DNA from: Macrolepiota albuminosa
Lineage: Eukaryota; Basidiomycota; Agaricomycetes; Agaricales; Agaricaceae
Assembly (NCBI GenBank): GCA_027475525.1
Contig: JAMWFC010000058.1
Coordinates: 124,001-188,000, forward strand
Reading direction: 5' to 3'
DNA: 64,000 nucleotides
The translations under genes and the position numbers were made by a program. Below the pieces are notes generated by a model, which had not been told where the DNA came from, did no database searches, and worked only from the letters and a program-made list of their open reading frames with translations. Positions 54,060 to 64,000 of the stretch are shown here, in pieces (the stretch's first letter is position 1; each line of letters starts with the position of its first letter).

Positions 54060-54827
54060 GAATGACAACTGACAAATGGCATCAGTCACTGACAACAGCG
54101 CTTGGAAAGAAGACTGACAATCTATCAAAAACTGATGGACAGCCTGGCATTTAACCTTGGCGTCTGACATCGCTTAGCGCCTCGATTTGGCGCCTGACAT
54201 CGCTAAGCATTTTGGACAGACAGAAGGGTGATGGATTGATGGTTTAGCATCGTGATCTGCTGCCTGGCATCACTAAGGTTCTTGAATGGACAGTAGGAAT
54301 CTGAAACCGTTGGAGCTACCCTTATAAAATTTTCTAGTTTACCGTACTTTGGCAATAGTTAGTCACTGGCGACGGTGAACTCCTTGTAGTATAAAAAGTA
54401 CTTACTGACTTGTACATATCCATCAAAAAGAACAGAGTTTCCTGCTTCTTTTACTCCAGTCTCCCTTACAGTCCAAGTCTCATTTACGGTTGGCAACGTC
54501 GAAGTCATCAGCAGTTGCAGACTCTCGCTAATACTTGACACCCTCGTGCCTTGCAGATACGGCAGGCATTAACAACGCTTAGACTTTGCTAAGCTTACCG
54601 CGCTCTTGCTACTTACGTTGCCATGTTCACTTACCACTTTTTCCCTAAGCGCTTTGTCTTAGCGCTTGACACTTGCCAACCTTTTCTGGTTTCACTTTAT
54701 TTTCATAGGCGTGTTCTCTGGGACCTGCCCAGGACTCCTCACATCACTTATAGCGTGCCCAATGCAAGCTTTTGGTACGGTAACACTATAGTTATATTTG
54801 TTACTGACCAAACTTTGGGTATTATCA
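54060..54827 (+). repeat. E1 3' LTR, missing its 5' part
   Basis: Starts at AATGACAACTGACAAATGGC, matching inside the E1 5' LTR, and runs to GGGTATTATCA. It is followed by target duplication CTGT and the rest of LTR-A. Confidence 0.88.
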
Positions 54828-54831
54828 CTGT

Positions 54832-54881
54832 AAGCCTGCAATATGTCTCTTGATGCACTCAGTCTAAGTAGAAGCCTATCA
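54832..54881 (+). repeat. Solo LTR-A, copy 3, right end
   Basis: The last 50 bases, ending AGTAGAAGCCTATCA, complete the LTR begun at 19849. Confidence 0.82.
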
Positions 54882-56038
54882 TCGCATTTGTTCCAAACTT
54901 GGCACATACAATTTATCCATTTTAAGCCATTCTCCATGGCCACACATGGTAAGCAACATATCTGATCAGTGATAGCGCTGATGGCAGCAAGAATAAGAAG
55001 CAACAGCTGACATCTTGCCATCGGCAAGCATTGACAGATGGCATCACTCAGGCAGCACATGGTACTGCTAGCCGGTGGCAGTGCTTACAAGTAGAAATGA
55101 TGGTATTTCCTCATAACTGACAGCCTGGTGTTTCACCTTAGCACCTGACATCACTTTGGCAGGCTCGACATCAGCTCTAGACACCTTGCCATACTCATTC
55201 TGAACTTGGCACACATAATTTATCCATTTTAAGCCATTCTCCATGGCCATGCATGGTAAGCAACATATCTGATCAGTGATAGCGCTGATGGCAGCAAGAA
55301 TAAGAAGCAACAGCTGACATCATGCCATCGGCAAGCATTGACAGATGGCATCACTCAGGCAGCACATGGTACTGCTATGGTATTTCACCTTGGTGTCTGA
55401 CATCACTTAGCGCCTTCTTGTTACTTGGACAGACAGTATTTTTGTTAACTTCTCAATATTTAGTTTAATGCACAGCGACTACTTATACTCTTTTTAGTTC
55501 ACTGCTCCTTGGCAATGCTTAGCTGCTTAACAACAGCAAACTCAGTTTACTATAAATATTTACCATTGTCACTAGTTAGACAGAAAACAGAGTACCCTAT
55601 TTACATCTTTCAGTTTACCTTATGGTTCAGATTTCTTTTGAGCTGACTAAGTTCATAGTCATCAACTGTCTAAACACCCTTAGCCTGCTTGCCACAGTTA
55701 TGCTTACAGAATCTACATGCCTTGCACCTATGGCAGACATCATGCAGCTTAGTTATTGCTAAGTCTCTAGTTTTCTTACCATGTTTGCTGCCACACTTAC
55801 TTGTATTACACCTCTTTATCATTTAGGCGCACCTTGTCTTTAGTGTGCCTACCTTACTGCACATTCTTGCTGACTCTCATTGCTGACCTTCACCAAATCT
55901 TGCCGTTTAACCCATACTTCTGACTTTTCTCTGGGAACTGCCTGGGACTCCCTCAAACTTAGTGCATCCAACACATTTTATATACAAATCAGTAGCTGTA
56001 AACCAGATCTGCTACTAATCTATTTTTGAGCATTATCA
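54882..56038 (+). repeat. Solo LTR-D, right fragment, with internal tandem duplication
   Basis: Continues from 19848 and ends GAGCATTATCA at 56038. About 250-300 bases are repeated inside it (about 54890-55150 and 55198-55400, offset near 308 bases) with several differences between copies. Without that duplication the LTR would be about 0.9 kb, the normal family size. Confidence 0.75.
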
Positions 56039-56950
56039 GCATCTTTACTGCCTTTTCATCCTTATGCTGGTCTTTCTGACAGGTATCACACCTCTGCCCA
56101 ATGTAACTTTGCTGCTCCCAAGAAACACTCTGAAGGTGGTTACCATTTTACTGCACCAATCTTTGACATCAAGAAATCCAACCATGTTTTTAGCCACATT
56201 ATGAAAACACCAGTCATGCTCTTGGTAGAGGAACTCTGCAGCATTGTGCCAGACGTCTGAAACCAAGTCAAAATGGCAGTTACTCTTCAACACCTCTTAG
56301 TGACTACTATTACTGAGGTCAATGAATTGGACGACATACTTCTTGGTTTTTCTGTCACTACTGACCCTCCCATTACCCTCAGCGCCAACACTCTCTCAGC
56401 TGAATCCATTGCTAATGCCACCTCAATCAATCTTGAGGAAACATATATGAGGTCGCTATAGCATAGAGAGGATTCCACTATTTTTACCATTGTACAAGAC
56501 TCTCATGCCATTAGGTCTGTTATGCTTACCATCAACAATAAGAATAAGGTAAAGGCCATTGTAGACAGTGGCTCCCAGATCATCTCTATGGCTGCTAAAG
56601 TCGCCAACAATCTAGAACTGATTTATGATTCCAACGTCATCATAAACATGCAAAGCACTAATGGCACTGTCAACAGATCTCTTGGTCTTGCCAAGAACAT
56701 GCCATGCACTATTGGTGACATCATGTTTTACTTGCAAATTCACATTCTTCATTCTCTTGCTTACGACCTCCTTTTTAGCAGACATTTGATATCTTAGTGC
56801 ATTCCGTGGTCAAAACTCTTACCAATAAAAAGACAACTTTGAATATTAGCAATCCAAATTTCAGTATCTGATGCACTGTACTGACATTTTCTAGAGGACA
56901 ACAGAAAGATATATGCAGCAAGCCGTCAAAGTTCACTAAGTATCATGCCA
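56039..56950 (+). pseudogene. gag: E0 gag end and protease, decayed
   Basis: Continues E0 Gag from 19780: PFHPYAGLSDRYHTSAQCNF, then FDIKKSNHVFSHIMKTPVM. Retropepsin at 56520-56800 reads IVDSGSQIISMAAKVANNLE, with the active-site DSG intact but stops all around. The LLxGRPF motif has become LLFSRHLIS. Confidence 0.8.
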
Positions 56951-56959
56951 GCAAACACC

Positions 56960-58984
56960 CTTACTGATGTTTTCACAAACTATCAAGAAGGTGATTAGTG
57001 ATGATCACAAAGATGTAGTGCTAATGCTAGAGTATGACTATGCCAGTGGTTTTGTATATATTTTGCAAATGGCCTTTCTTGATATAGAAGTACTTTCTAC
57101 TATATCTGATTCTGTTACTGAAAATTCCCAGAAAACTCCACAAAACATTACCGACTCTTCTCTTGCCTACTTGTCTCTTACTGCCTCAGACTTTTTTTAG
57201 AAAATTGCTACAAAAGACACATATCTCACCACTCTTTCCAGAGCCTCTGCTCCTGCTATTCTTAGACTTTCTGTTTCTCATTCTCTTGTTATCAACTCTG
57301 ATCCCCTTTCTACCTCAGTTTATAATAATATTAATGTTTTTAAAGAGAAAGAAATACAGATAAAGAAGAAATATAAGCCTATAGCGCTTAAAACCAAGCC
57401 TATTGCTGCCCATTTGCCTGAAACATTCCAAATCAAGTGCCATATTCTTGGCAACCCTCTTGCTGACATCCCAATTCTCATGCCACATCTGACACCTTTC
57501 CAATCAACAGGATGCTTTACTGCCAATCGCCAGCAGCAATTCGCCAAGGACTATAGTACTGGTTTCCTCACCAAGGACAAACTAGATGTTCTTATTGACC
57601 TTGTTGCTAAGCAGAACTAGGCCTTTGCCTAGGAAGACTCTGAGTATGGCAGCTTGCGCACAGACTTCTTCCTGTCTGTGGTAATTCCTACTATTCCTCA
57701 TATGCCATAGACTGAACATAACAGATCCTTGCCATCTGGCATCAAAGCTGAGGTTTGCCAGATTATATGCACCAAGATACAAACTAGTGTCTATAAGCCA
57801 TCTAACAGCTCTTACTGCTCCCATTGATTCTGTGTACTCAAGAAAATAATTTGTGTATTGTTCACAGTTTAGAGCCACTAAATAGAGTTACCATTCAGCA
57901 CTCTGGCATGCCTCCTTTTTCTAACCACATTGCTGAGTTCTTTGCTAGGTGCATCTGTGGCACTACTCTGGATCTCTACATTGGCTATGACAAGCACTTG
58001 ATCCACCCCTCTTTCCACAACCTTACCATATTTCAGATTTCCTTTGGCACCTTGTGCCTAGTAACACTTTCTATAAGCTGGACTAACTTAATCTTTATTT
58101 TTCATGATGACATTACATTTATCCTCCAATCCAAAATCCCTCATAACATGCTCAGCTTCATTAATAATGTTGGCGTTAAAGGACTCAAAGACTGGTGACT
58201 TACTAAAGACCTGTCAAAGAAGCATTCCAACAACTACAATATACATTTGGTGCTTTGAGACTTCTTCCAGCTCCTCAATTGTGTTTTTCAGTGCATAAAG
58301 TATAGCAGTGGTATCTTTAGCAGCCACAAGCTCCTTCTTTGTGCATCAAGGTTCAAAATACTTGGCCATATCTGCACTCCTACTAGTTGCATTCCTGATG
58401 AGTCTCATCTAATGCTAAGCCACTTATTCCTATCATCTATGCCTCTGCCGACCCTGTCATTTTAGTTATCGATACCTCATATATTGCTGTTGGGTACTTT
58501 CTCTATCAGTGTCTTAGCAACAACTAGAAACAATTCTATTACAACCGCTTTAAGTCTATCATGCTTAACGACCAGGAATCACGCTACAGTCAGCTGAAGT
58601 TGGAGCTCTATGGCCTGTTTAAAGCATTCTAGATGCTAAGAATGTATCTCATTAGCTTGTGCAACTTTATTGTCGAGATGGATGCTAGTTATATCAAGAG
58701 TATGCTCTAGAACCCTAACATTCAGCTGTCAGCTAGCATGAACCATTGGGTGGTAGCTATCCTTATGTTTTACTTTGAGCTTGTTCATATTAAGGGCACC
58801 TTCCATGGATCAGATGGTTTCTTTAAGTGACCTTGGCAACCTGGCAACCTGGCAATTGATTCTAACAATGATAGCAAATTTAAAGATCAGGTCGACTACT
58901 TACATGGCTTTATGCACTTTATTCAACAACCAGTCCATCTTCTGTGTCAGCCACAGCCCACTACTATTTTCCTGCACCCTATCG
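56960..58984 (+). pseudogene. pol: E0 pol, decayed and truncated
   Basis: Starts with VFSQTIKKVISDDHKDVVLM in the -1 frame, as in E1-E3. RT similarity is at 57550-58200, with the catalytic box LSFINNVGVKG, where both aspartates are now asparagine. Near 58415 about 200 bases are missing between RT and RNase H. RNase H similarity follows at 58440-58830. Similarity ends at 58984, just after FLHPI. Confidence 0.8.
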
Positions 58985-59130
58985 TAGCGGCGCACGTGTG
59001 CGCCGGTCCCCGACTCTTACTTACATAAATACATGTTTCTTTTTCTTTTATTATTTTTTATTTTATTACTTGTATGTATGTACTCTTCTCTTCGTTTTTT
59101 ATTTTCTTTATTTATTATATTTCATTATTG
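58985..59130. other. Junction between E0 and the LINE, with GC-rich hairpin and AT-rich stretch
   Basis: Starts with an 8-base inverted repeat CGGCGCAC / GTGCGCCG separated by GT (58988-59005), followed by CGGTCCCCGACTC-like sequence and about 110 bases of T-rich DNA. No gene. It may be the 3' flank of the LINE or the end of another, unidentified element. Confidence 0.5.
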
Positions 59131-61290
59131 TTTTTTTTTTTTTTTAAGAGGTTCTATAGGCGCCTAGACGTATCTACATGTGTTATTAGCTTCTATTCTA
59201 TTCTAGGTACCAGAAAAAAAGGAGTCTTCTAGGTTTGTTTCGAGTAGTTATCTGGGTTATTCGCCATCTGTTCGTTAACTCCTTCGTTGTGGGTATCTTC
59301 TCAGGGTCTGCCTCTTTACGTATTCGCCATTTGCATCTTATCTTCCATATCAGGCGTGCAGATTCTGATACAGTTTGGTACATTCTGCTTCCGGCCTTTT
59401 TTACTGCCTCTTTCGTCATTTTTGGCTTGACTAGGTTACATCCCAATATTAGTCCTACTATATGCTTGGTGTGTTCCACTCTATGCCTCTGCGCGCACAC
59501 AATTGTTTGGTTATATAATCGCCATATCGTTTCTTGGCCAGACGCCGAGCACGACGTCAGTATGTGTTCCATATCCTCGGTTGCATCGCAGAACGTGGCA
59601 TTTACTTCTTGTCTCATAGTTCGGGATTTTCTCCCAGTAGTCTCCGATCTTGTAGGCGTTCTGTGTTGCCTTCCATAGGAATGCTCTGGCTTCTTTGGTA
59701 ATTGTCTTGTCCTTCAGGGCTCTCCAGATATTCTTATCCGTCGGTGCGTCGCCGTTGTTTTCTTTTATTATTTATTGCCCATCTTATCCTATCTAGGTTT
59801 ATTGTTGCTCCTCTTCTATAGGAGAGTGGCTTCTTCTTCAGTATTCCCCTGTATGTACAGGGATGCCTGGGAGGCTGAGCTTAGCCTTATCCCCGTTGTG
59901 TGGTAGCCTTGTGCGGGGGATATATCCTCATACGTGGGTGCTTGTGGCTGTGCTCCTAGTTTCGCGTTAGTCCCATTATTCCCTTCGATATTGCTGTGTC
60001 CTTTAACTTTTGTTAGGATTGTTTGTCCTATCGCCTTCTCATATGTGATACCGTTGCCTGTAGGATTTCCTTGTTTTCGGTTTCTATCTATCCCATGTCC
60101 TCGTGTTTTGTCAGGGACTTGGTCAGTACATCAATTGTTATTCGCTTAGTGTTGTGCCGTTGCGTATGTCTTTCGTGAATAGTACTGACTCCCCACCTCT
60201 TATATTTTCGAGGATCCCTTCGTTGATCGGGTGGTGTTCCTCATTGTGTTCTATGCTTAGGGGGTTCCATTCGTCCTTTATGCTGTTCAGTAGTTTTCTT
60301 GTTCCTACTCCGCATTTGTGTGGGTTTCGGCAGCCATCCCTTCTCATTTCTTTACATTCCTCGCATTTGCAGTTTTTTCTAGGTTTGTGGGCGGTGTTCA
60401 TGGTTGTTCTTTTATCGCATCGTCTATTTTCCTCAGTCTGTGGTTCGTCCTCAGACACTTCGCCACTGTATTATTGAGTCTTATGTTTTCCCGGTCTTTC
60501 AGTCCACCGTGGTACCAGATAGGCATGTCTAGGTTTGTTTTGAGCTTCAAGCCTGCAGGAGGTAGGGTCACTTCGTGTTTCCTCGCCGTTCTTATTATCC
60601 TTCTCAGGGAGGTTGGGAGGCCGTCTCTGATGTCTTTTGCGTTTACTGTTAATGTCTGCAGGAAGACGTTTTGGTACGCCCCGTCGTTTTCCACTTTCCA
60701 TTTCTTATTTAGTTTCATCTTTATTAGGGCATCCGCAATCTTAGCCCATGTCGGTCTCGTTTCGGAGAAGTTCAGGTATCTCTTCATTTTCATGAGCTCT
60801 ATTGCTTCGTTTCTAACCTTAACGTCTAGGAGTTTCTTCTCGCCTTGTTCGATGGGTTTGCTTAGGGTGTCTATTCCTATTGTTGGTTGGGCAGTTCCTC
60901 CCCATATGAAGTGTCTTATCATCCTGGTCAGCCTCTGCTCTATTTCCACAGGCATGCCCTGCACGCAGGTTTTGTACTGCATTCTACCTCCTACGACCAT
61001 TCCTATTATCAAACGTCGTTCATCGATGGTCGGGTGGCCTTTATCCCACCTCTCTAGGTCCTTGGTTACTTTTTCAAGTGTGGGTGTCCATATGCTCGGT
61101 GTGTCCACGTTATTTCCTATGTAGGTGCCTAGGAGTCTTACGGGTTCGTTTTCCCGTGCTATCTTTACGTTGTGCTTGGTATCGGCTTGCCTCCCTCTTT
61201 TGTTCTCCTTGTTTCTATTACGCTTTTTCGGTAAGCTTCTTTTCCTATTGGTACAATGGCTGTTTTGGGAGTGTTATACATTATGTATGT
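59131..61290 (-). mobile_element. 5'-truncated LINE (non-LTR retrotransposon), basidiomycete type
   Basis: The minus strand carries a poly-A tail (15 T on the plus strand at 59131-59145). Coding similarity begins near 61290 (TAIVPIGKEAYRKSVIETRR). The main frame 60398-61108 has WTPTLEKVTKDLERWDKG, RRLIIGMVVGGRMQYKTCVQ, and MPIWYHGGLKD, the region after the RT palm in fungal LINEs. At 60138-60458 a cysteine-rich segment reads KCEECKEMRRDGCRNPHKCG. At about 59600-59700 is FLWKATQNAYKIGDYW, and at 59520-59617 the end domain (FCDATEDMEHILTSC) with a zinc-ribbon-like cysteine/histidine pattern. The RT catalytic palm and everything before it are absent, as usual for incomplete reverse transcription. 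Frames are broken between the blocks. Confidence 0.82.
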
Positions 61291-61470
61291 ATAGATATAG
61301 ATATGATAATGATAAATGATATGATATGAATACATACATTAAGTGGTACGGTATACGTTACGTAATAATATATATTAATATTATTATATAATAAAATAAA
61401 TAAATAAAATAAAATCTGTTTGAAAAAAACATATAGCGTATTGTAATCGTGAAAATGAAAGTTAACTTAC
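61291..61470. other. AT-rich DNA between LINE and minus-strand gene
   Basis: Contains TATG/ATAT-type simple repeats and runs of AAATA. A possible 3' splice acceptor (TTTTTTTCAAACAG on the minus strand) occurs near 61420, but nothing coding follows it. Confidence 0.5.
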
Positions 61471-62068
61471 CTACGAAAAGAAAGTAACACTACCTATTGA
61501 TGTGTCGTTATCGTTTTGTGTTGTAATAATACACGCGCACTTGTAATAAAATGAGTTCGAAGTAAACTTGAAGAGTAAACGAAGACTTACAACGATTTTT
61601 GAAGCTGTGTTGAAAATATGGTGTCGAGTTACGTGGCTGGGAACGACGTGCTTGACGATGATATTTTCCGCCGTCCAGCTGTATGAATCGCCCGAATAAG
61701 CGTAAGTGAACGCTTCGTCAAGGTATCGATTGTCGTCGCTACGATGTACGTGAAAGGCGGCGACTAATCGTTGGTTCGAATCGAATCCTTTTAGGGTGAG
61801 GTGTCGCGCGCGCGGGTCGTGATGGGTATAAGAGCTGACATTAGAAAGATACAATATGTAAAAAAAGCGCTAATATAAAGTAAAATAGAAAAACTCACCA
61901 AAATACTAGATTTTTGACGTTATAACCACTTAAAACGTCGAGGTACCGTCTAGTGACGATGGTGAACCCAACGTCCGCAATTTCTCTCATTCGTCTTCCG
62001 CCGATGGAGTAGGGAGACGTGCGCGGGCGCCAACACTGTATATCATCAACGTGTGGAAGTTCGGACAT
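61471..62068 (-). CDS. Intron-containing gene fragment, unknown product, CpG-rich
   Basis: Proposed exons on the minus strand: 62068-61899 (ATG, MSELPHVDDIQCWRPRTSPY), 61834-61591 and possibly 61493-61471. Donors are GTGAGT, GTAAGT and GTAAGT. Acceptors are TGTCAG and CAATAG. Introns are 64 and 97 bases. Exons 1 and 2 total 414 bases, keeping one frame across the join. The joined product has about 138 residues, including RRMREIADVGFTIVTRRYLD and LVAAFHVHRSDDNRYLDEAF. I do not recognise it. It has many CpG sites, unlike the decayed elements around it, so it is either under selection or recent. A third exon of 23 bases is weak. The 3' end may have been lost at the AT-rich stretch next to the LINE. 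Confidence 0.5.
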
Positions 62069-62241
62069 GGATGTTGTGTGAAGACGTTGTTCAACGTTAT
62101 ACACCAAAAAAAAGTAAACGTATATGAAGTGATGTTGAGAGGAAATATCGACCGCGTACGGTTATTTTCGTATAAGTGAGTGAGTGTTCACTAAAGTCAT
62201 ACTTAATGTCACTGAACATCTTGGTTGTTTTAGCAGGTTGG

Positions 62242-62249
62242 TATATATA
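62242..62249 (-). promoter_or_regulatory. Possible TATA box for the minus-strand gene
   Basis: TATATATA lies about 175 bases upstream of the proposed ATG at 62068. An alternative reading is coding: an 80-codon frame from ATG 62339 covers it, but no acceptor joins that frame to the next exon. Confidence 0.35.
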
Positions 62250-62339
62250 AGGCTTCATTGCATAGTTGTTCGAGTAATACAACGGTTTTTCCATGGTCGC
62301 ATTCGCAGAAAAGATTCGTTTCAAGCCGCATAGATCCAT

Positions 62340-62667
62340 AGATTGAACAGGCTGAAGTCGTACTTACATTGTACTAATTGTCAGAATTTTACCTATCGAA
62401 GCATTCTAGCTCGCAATAGCTCGCAACGAGCAGTAATAAGTATCAAGTTGAACCACAGTGATTGATAGTGTTTGCCTCCAAGTAGGTGTCCGTTGAGTGA
62501 GTACACGACAACATAGACTGACGGTACCAGTTTGTTATAGCAGAAGAAGCGACGAGGATATAGCATTTCCAGAGTTGTGCAGTAACATGACCTATAAGCA
62601 AGCTAGCGGTAAGATAGTTTGAAATCGAAAATTTTAAGAAAAGACAGAGAGGAAAGAAAGAGACGTA
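62340..62667. other. No gene recognised
   Basis: Moderately AT-rich. Frames here are short and without recognisable motifs. Confidence 0.5.
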
Positions 62668-62785
62668 TGTATTACGTATAATGATGATCATTCTATACGA
62701 TACAATAATAATAATAATAAAATCATTATGTAATGTATTACGTATAATGATGATCATTATATTCAATAATAATAATAAAATCATT
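62668..62785. repeat. Imperfect direct repeat with AAT microsatellite
   Basis: GTATTACGTATAATGATGAT followed by an ATAATAATA run and AATCATTATGTAAT occurs twice, about 67 bases apart, with small differences. It leads directly into the 28-base minisatellite. Confidence 0.75.
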
Positions 62786-62897
62786 ATGTAATCGTTCGTA
62801 TGGACGAACACTTATGTAATCGTTCGTGTGGACGAACACTTATGTAATCGTTCGTGTGGACGAACACTTATGTAATCGTTCGTGTAGACGAACACTT
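62786..62897. repeat. 28-base minisatellite, four units
   Basis: Units start at 62786, 62814, 62842 and 62870, and a decayed fifth start follows. Each unit holds GTTCGT-NNNN-ACGAAC, a 6-base inverted repeat. Units differ at only one or two sites. Confidence 0.9.
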
Positions 62898-63546
62898 ACG
62901 TAATGATTGGTCAAAAGACAACATCACACGTTCAAACTTTATATGCGTGATCTATATTTCATATCATTCAATCACAAAGTCCCATGGTTATATTGTCTTT
63001 CATCATCATATATACTCGAGACTCCTGGACAACACTAAGGTTCTTGTTGACTTTATTCTCAGTAGCTACAATTGTACACATGTGAGCACGAGGCACGTAT
63101 ATCAGCTGTGCCGTTTTCATCAACGACGAACATGATGACGTCCTAGAGTTCAAGAGATATTGCCCGTTTCATCCTGTGAGCGTTCTAGCCATCCCCAGGT
63201 CAACGTTCAACATTCGCCCCTCATCAACCCCGCATCAACCCCGCATTTAAGTACACAGTGGCTTGTGTGCTGCTGTCTGTGACCTTGCCGTTGGCTGACG
63301 CACTTGTGTGTGTGTTTCCCGGGGTTTCTCCGGCTCCGGCTGTAGGTGCCTCTGTCTCTGTCTCTGTTTCTGGTACAACGAGCAGGATAGACGCTGAGAA
63401 GAAGACTCAAAAGAGGTGGAGAAAGGTGCTCATGTCTGTGCCTGTTTTCTTGTTCCTGTCGTCAAAACTAAAGCCAAAGCAAAACTTGATGCATCTATTA
63501 AAGTCAAAGCCTCACTCTGATGCTCACACTCAGAGTCATGTTCATG
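62898..63546. other. Unassigned region with weak plus-strand frame
   Basis: Contains TGATTGGTCA (an inverted CCAAT box) near 62900 and ACTTTATATG near 62937, compatible with a plus-strand promoter. A frame at 63258-63554 has no ATG start and runs through a TCTG/TCTC simple repeat, so it is not called as a gene. Confidence 0.4.
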
Positions 63547-63753
63547 TCATGTGAAGATTGCAAATAAACAGATGGGCCATATCATTGACAATAGATTGTC
63601 TAGTCCTTCATCACATGGATCAAAATACTTCATCATTTCTTGGTAAAGCATACACAGCGTGTTTTTGTAAGCGACTGTAGATATTCTCGTCATAAGGATA
63701 ATTGTTGTTGTATTCCAGTCTGCTATGCTAATCCAGTCATTTGAGATGTACAA
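63547..63753 (-). pseudogene. Short minus-strand frame, possible gene fragment
   Basis: About 68 codons (SNDWISIADWNTTTIILMTR, later YFDPCDEGLDNLL) end at TGA. The same frame continues upstream through one stop with DSDAKECYGVPKS, hinting at a decayed longer protein. I recognise no family. Composition looks protein-like, but support is weak. Confidence 0.25.
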
Positions 63754-63898
63754 TTCAATACTATCATATCAAGATTTGGGAACACCATAGCACTCTTTTG
63801 CATCAGAGTCCATATTATGGAAAGAGCGGCTTCTGTCATAATTAGTCTGTACGGCTTCCGTTATAATTAGTTTGTATAGGCATGTTAGACCTTGTCAT

Positions 63899-64000
63899 TG
63901 TTTTTTTTTTTTTTTTTTTTTTTTTTTTGGAGTAGCGTTTGATGTTTAGACCTCATCATTGTCTTTTTTTTGTTTTTTTTTTTGTTTTTTTTTTGTTTTT
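63899..64000. repeat. Poly-T and T-rich tract at window end
   Basis: A run of about 29 T is followed by a 30-base segment echoing the preceding one (GTTTAGACCTCATCATTG versus GTTAGACCTTGTCATTG), then more T runs broken by G. It could be the A-tail of a minus-strand retroelement. Confidence 0.5.

Larger units (their letters stand above)
20865..54827 (+). mobile_element. Element E1: Ty3/gypsy retrotransposon with antisense gene, inserted in LTR-A
   Basis: The target duplication CTGT (20861-20864 and 54828-54831) flanks the whole block. The parts are: 5' LTR 20865-21794; gag start 22255; E2 insertion 22992-45722; gag and protease to 47258; pol to 51086; antisense gene 53800-51431; and a 3' LTR missing about its first 150 bases, 54060-54827. 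Coding parts carry many stops, most of them TGA replacing CGA. The region before the 3' LTR is replaced by an inverted E0 segment. Confidence 0.92.
15497..58984 (+). mobile_element. Element E0: outermost, most decayed member of the E family (contains all nested insertions)
   Basis: The 5' LTR is 15497-17520, the primer site 17524-17540, gag 17541-19780, gag end and protease 56039-56950, and pol 56960-58984. The two halves are separated by a solo LTR and everything inside it. Proteins align with E1-E3 throughout but are full of stops and are CpG-poor. About 200 bases between RT and RNase H are missing near 58415, and pol ends abruptly at 58984 in integrase-proximal sequence. No 3' LTR or antisense gene remains. 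Confidence 0.85.

Noticed and set aside
14600..58984. Integrated virus
   Set aside because: There is no envelope, capsid or polymerase gene outside the Ty3/gypsy set. The antisense gene is not envelope-like: no signal peptide or membrane segment is visible.
62786..62897. CRISPR array
   Set aside because: Units are directly adjacent without spacers and the sequence is eukaryotic. It is a minisatellite.
63258..63554. 98-codon plus-strand frame at the right end
   Set aside because: It begins at GTG, not ATG, passes through a TCTG simple repeat and has no recognisable domain.

Overview
The window is a transposon graveyard from a filamentous fungus, most likely a mushroom-forming basidiomycete (Agaricomycetes). 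The reasons are the Ty3/gypsy lineages, the 47-51 base GT-AG introns, and a LINE whose C-terminal protein resembles those common in basidiomycete genomes. I cannot name the genus. No rRNA, tRNA, CRISPR array or bacterial-type operon was seen, and almost no host gene can be defended. Many apparent reading frames start at GTG, TTG or CTG and are not real starts.

Layout. 1-7675: element A, a minus-strand Ty3/gypsy element running off the left edge, with a solo LTR (called LTR-A here) between gag-protease and pol. 7676-15230: element B, an older minus-strand Ty3/gypsy element of the Tf1/sushi-like type, whose gag is split by a solo LTR that itself contains another solo LTR. 15497-58984: a nest of insertions. 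Element E0 (decayed) contains a solo LTR-D (19781-56038), which contains a solo LTR-A (19849-54881). That contains element E1 (20865-54827), which contains E2 (22992-45722), which contains E3 in reverse orientation (28184-39335). Four-base target-site duplications can be read at the junctions: CTGT for E1, CCGT for E2, CCAG for E3. Older junctions show the same duplications altered by C-to-T or G-to-A changes. 58985-61290: junction and a 5'-truncated minus-strand LINE. 61291-64000: AT-rich DNA, a CpG-rich minus-strand gene fragment with introns, a 28-base minisatellite and a poly-T end.

The three related elements E1, E2 and E3 share one plan: LTR, tRNA-type primer site, gag-protease, pol in the -1 frame, then a separate multi-exon gene on the opposite strand between pol and the 3' LTR. 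That antisense gene is the most interesting thing here. In E3 its first six exons are intact, all introns are phase 0, exon 1 is exactly 285 bases in all three copies, and the protein carries a conserved six-cysteine motif resembling a Zn2Cys6 domain with one longer spacing.

Two processes explain most of the damage. Decay is by C-to-T change, with most in-frame stops being CGA to TGA, and it increases from E3 through E2 and E1 to E0. Separately, thirteen tandem duplications, all at a 77-base offset, are scattered through the window, several starting exactly at an LTR end. These look like unmerged k-mer overlaps from assembly, and they create false frameshifts.
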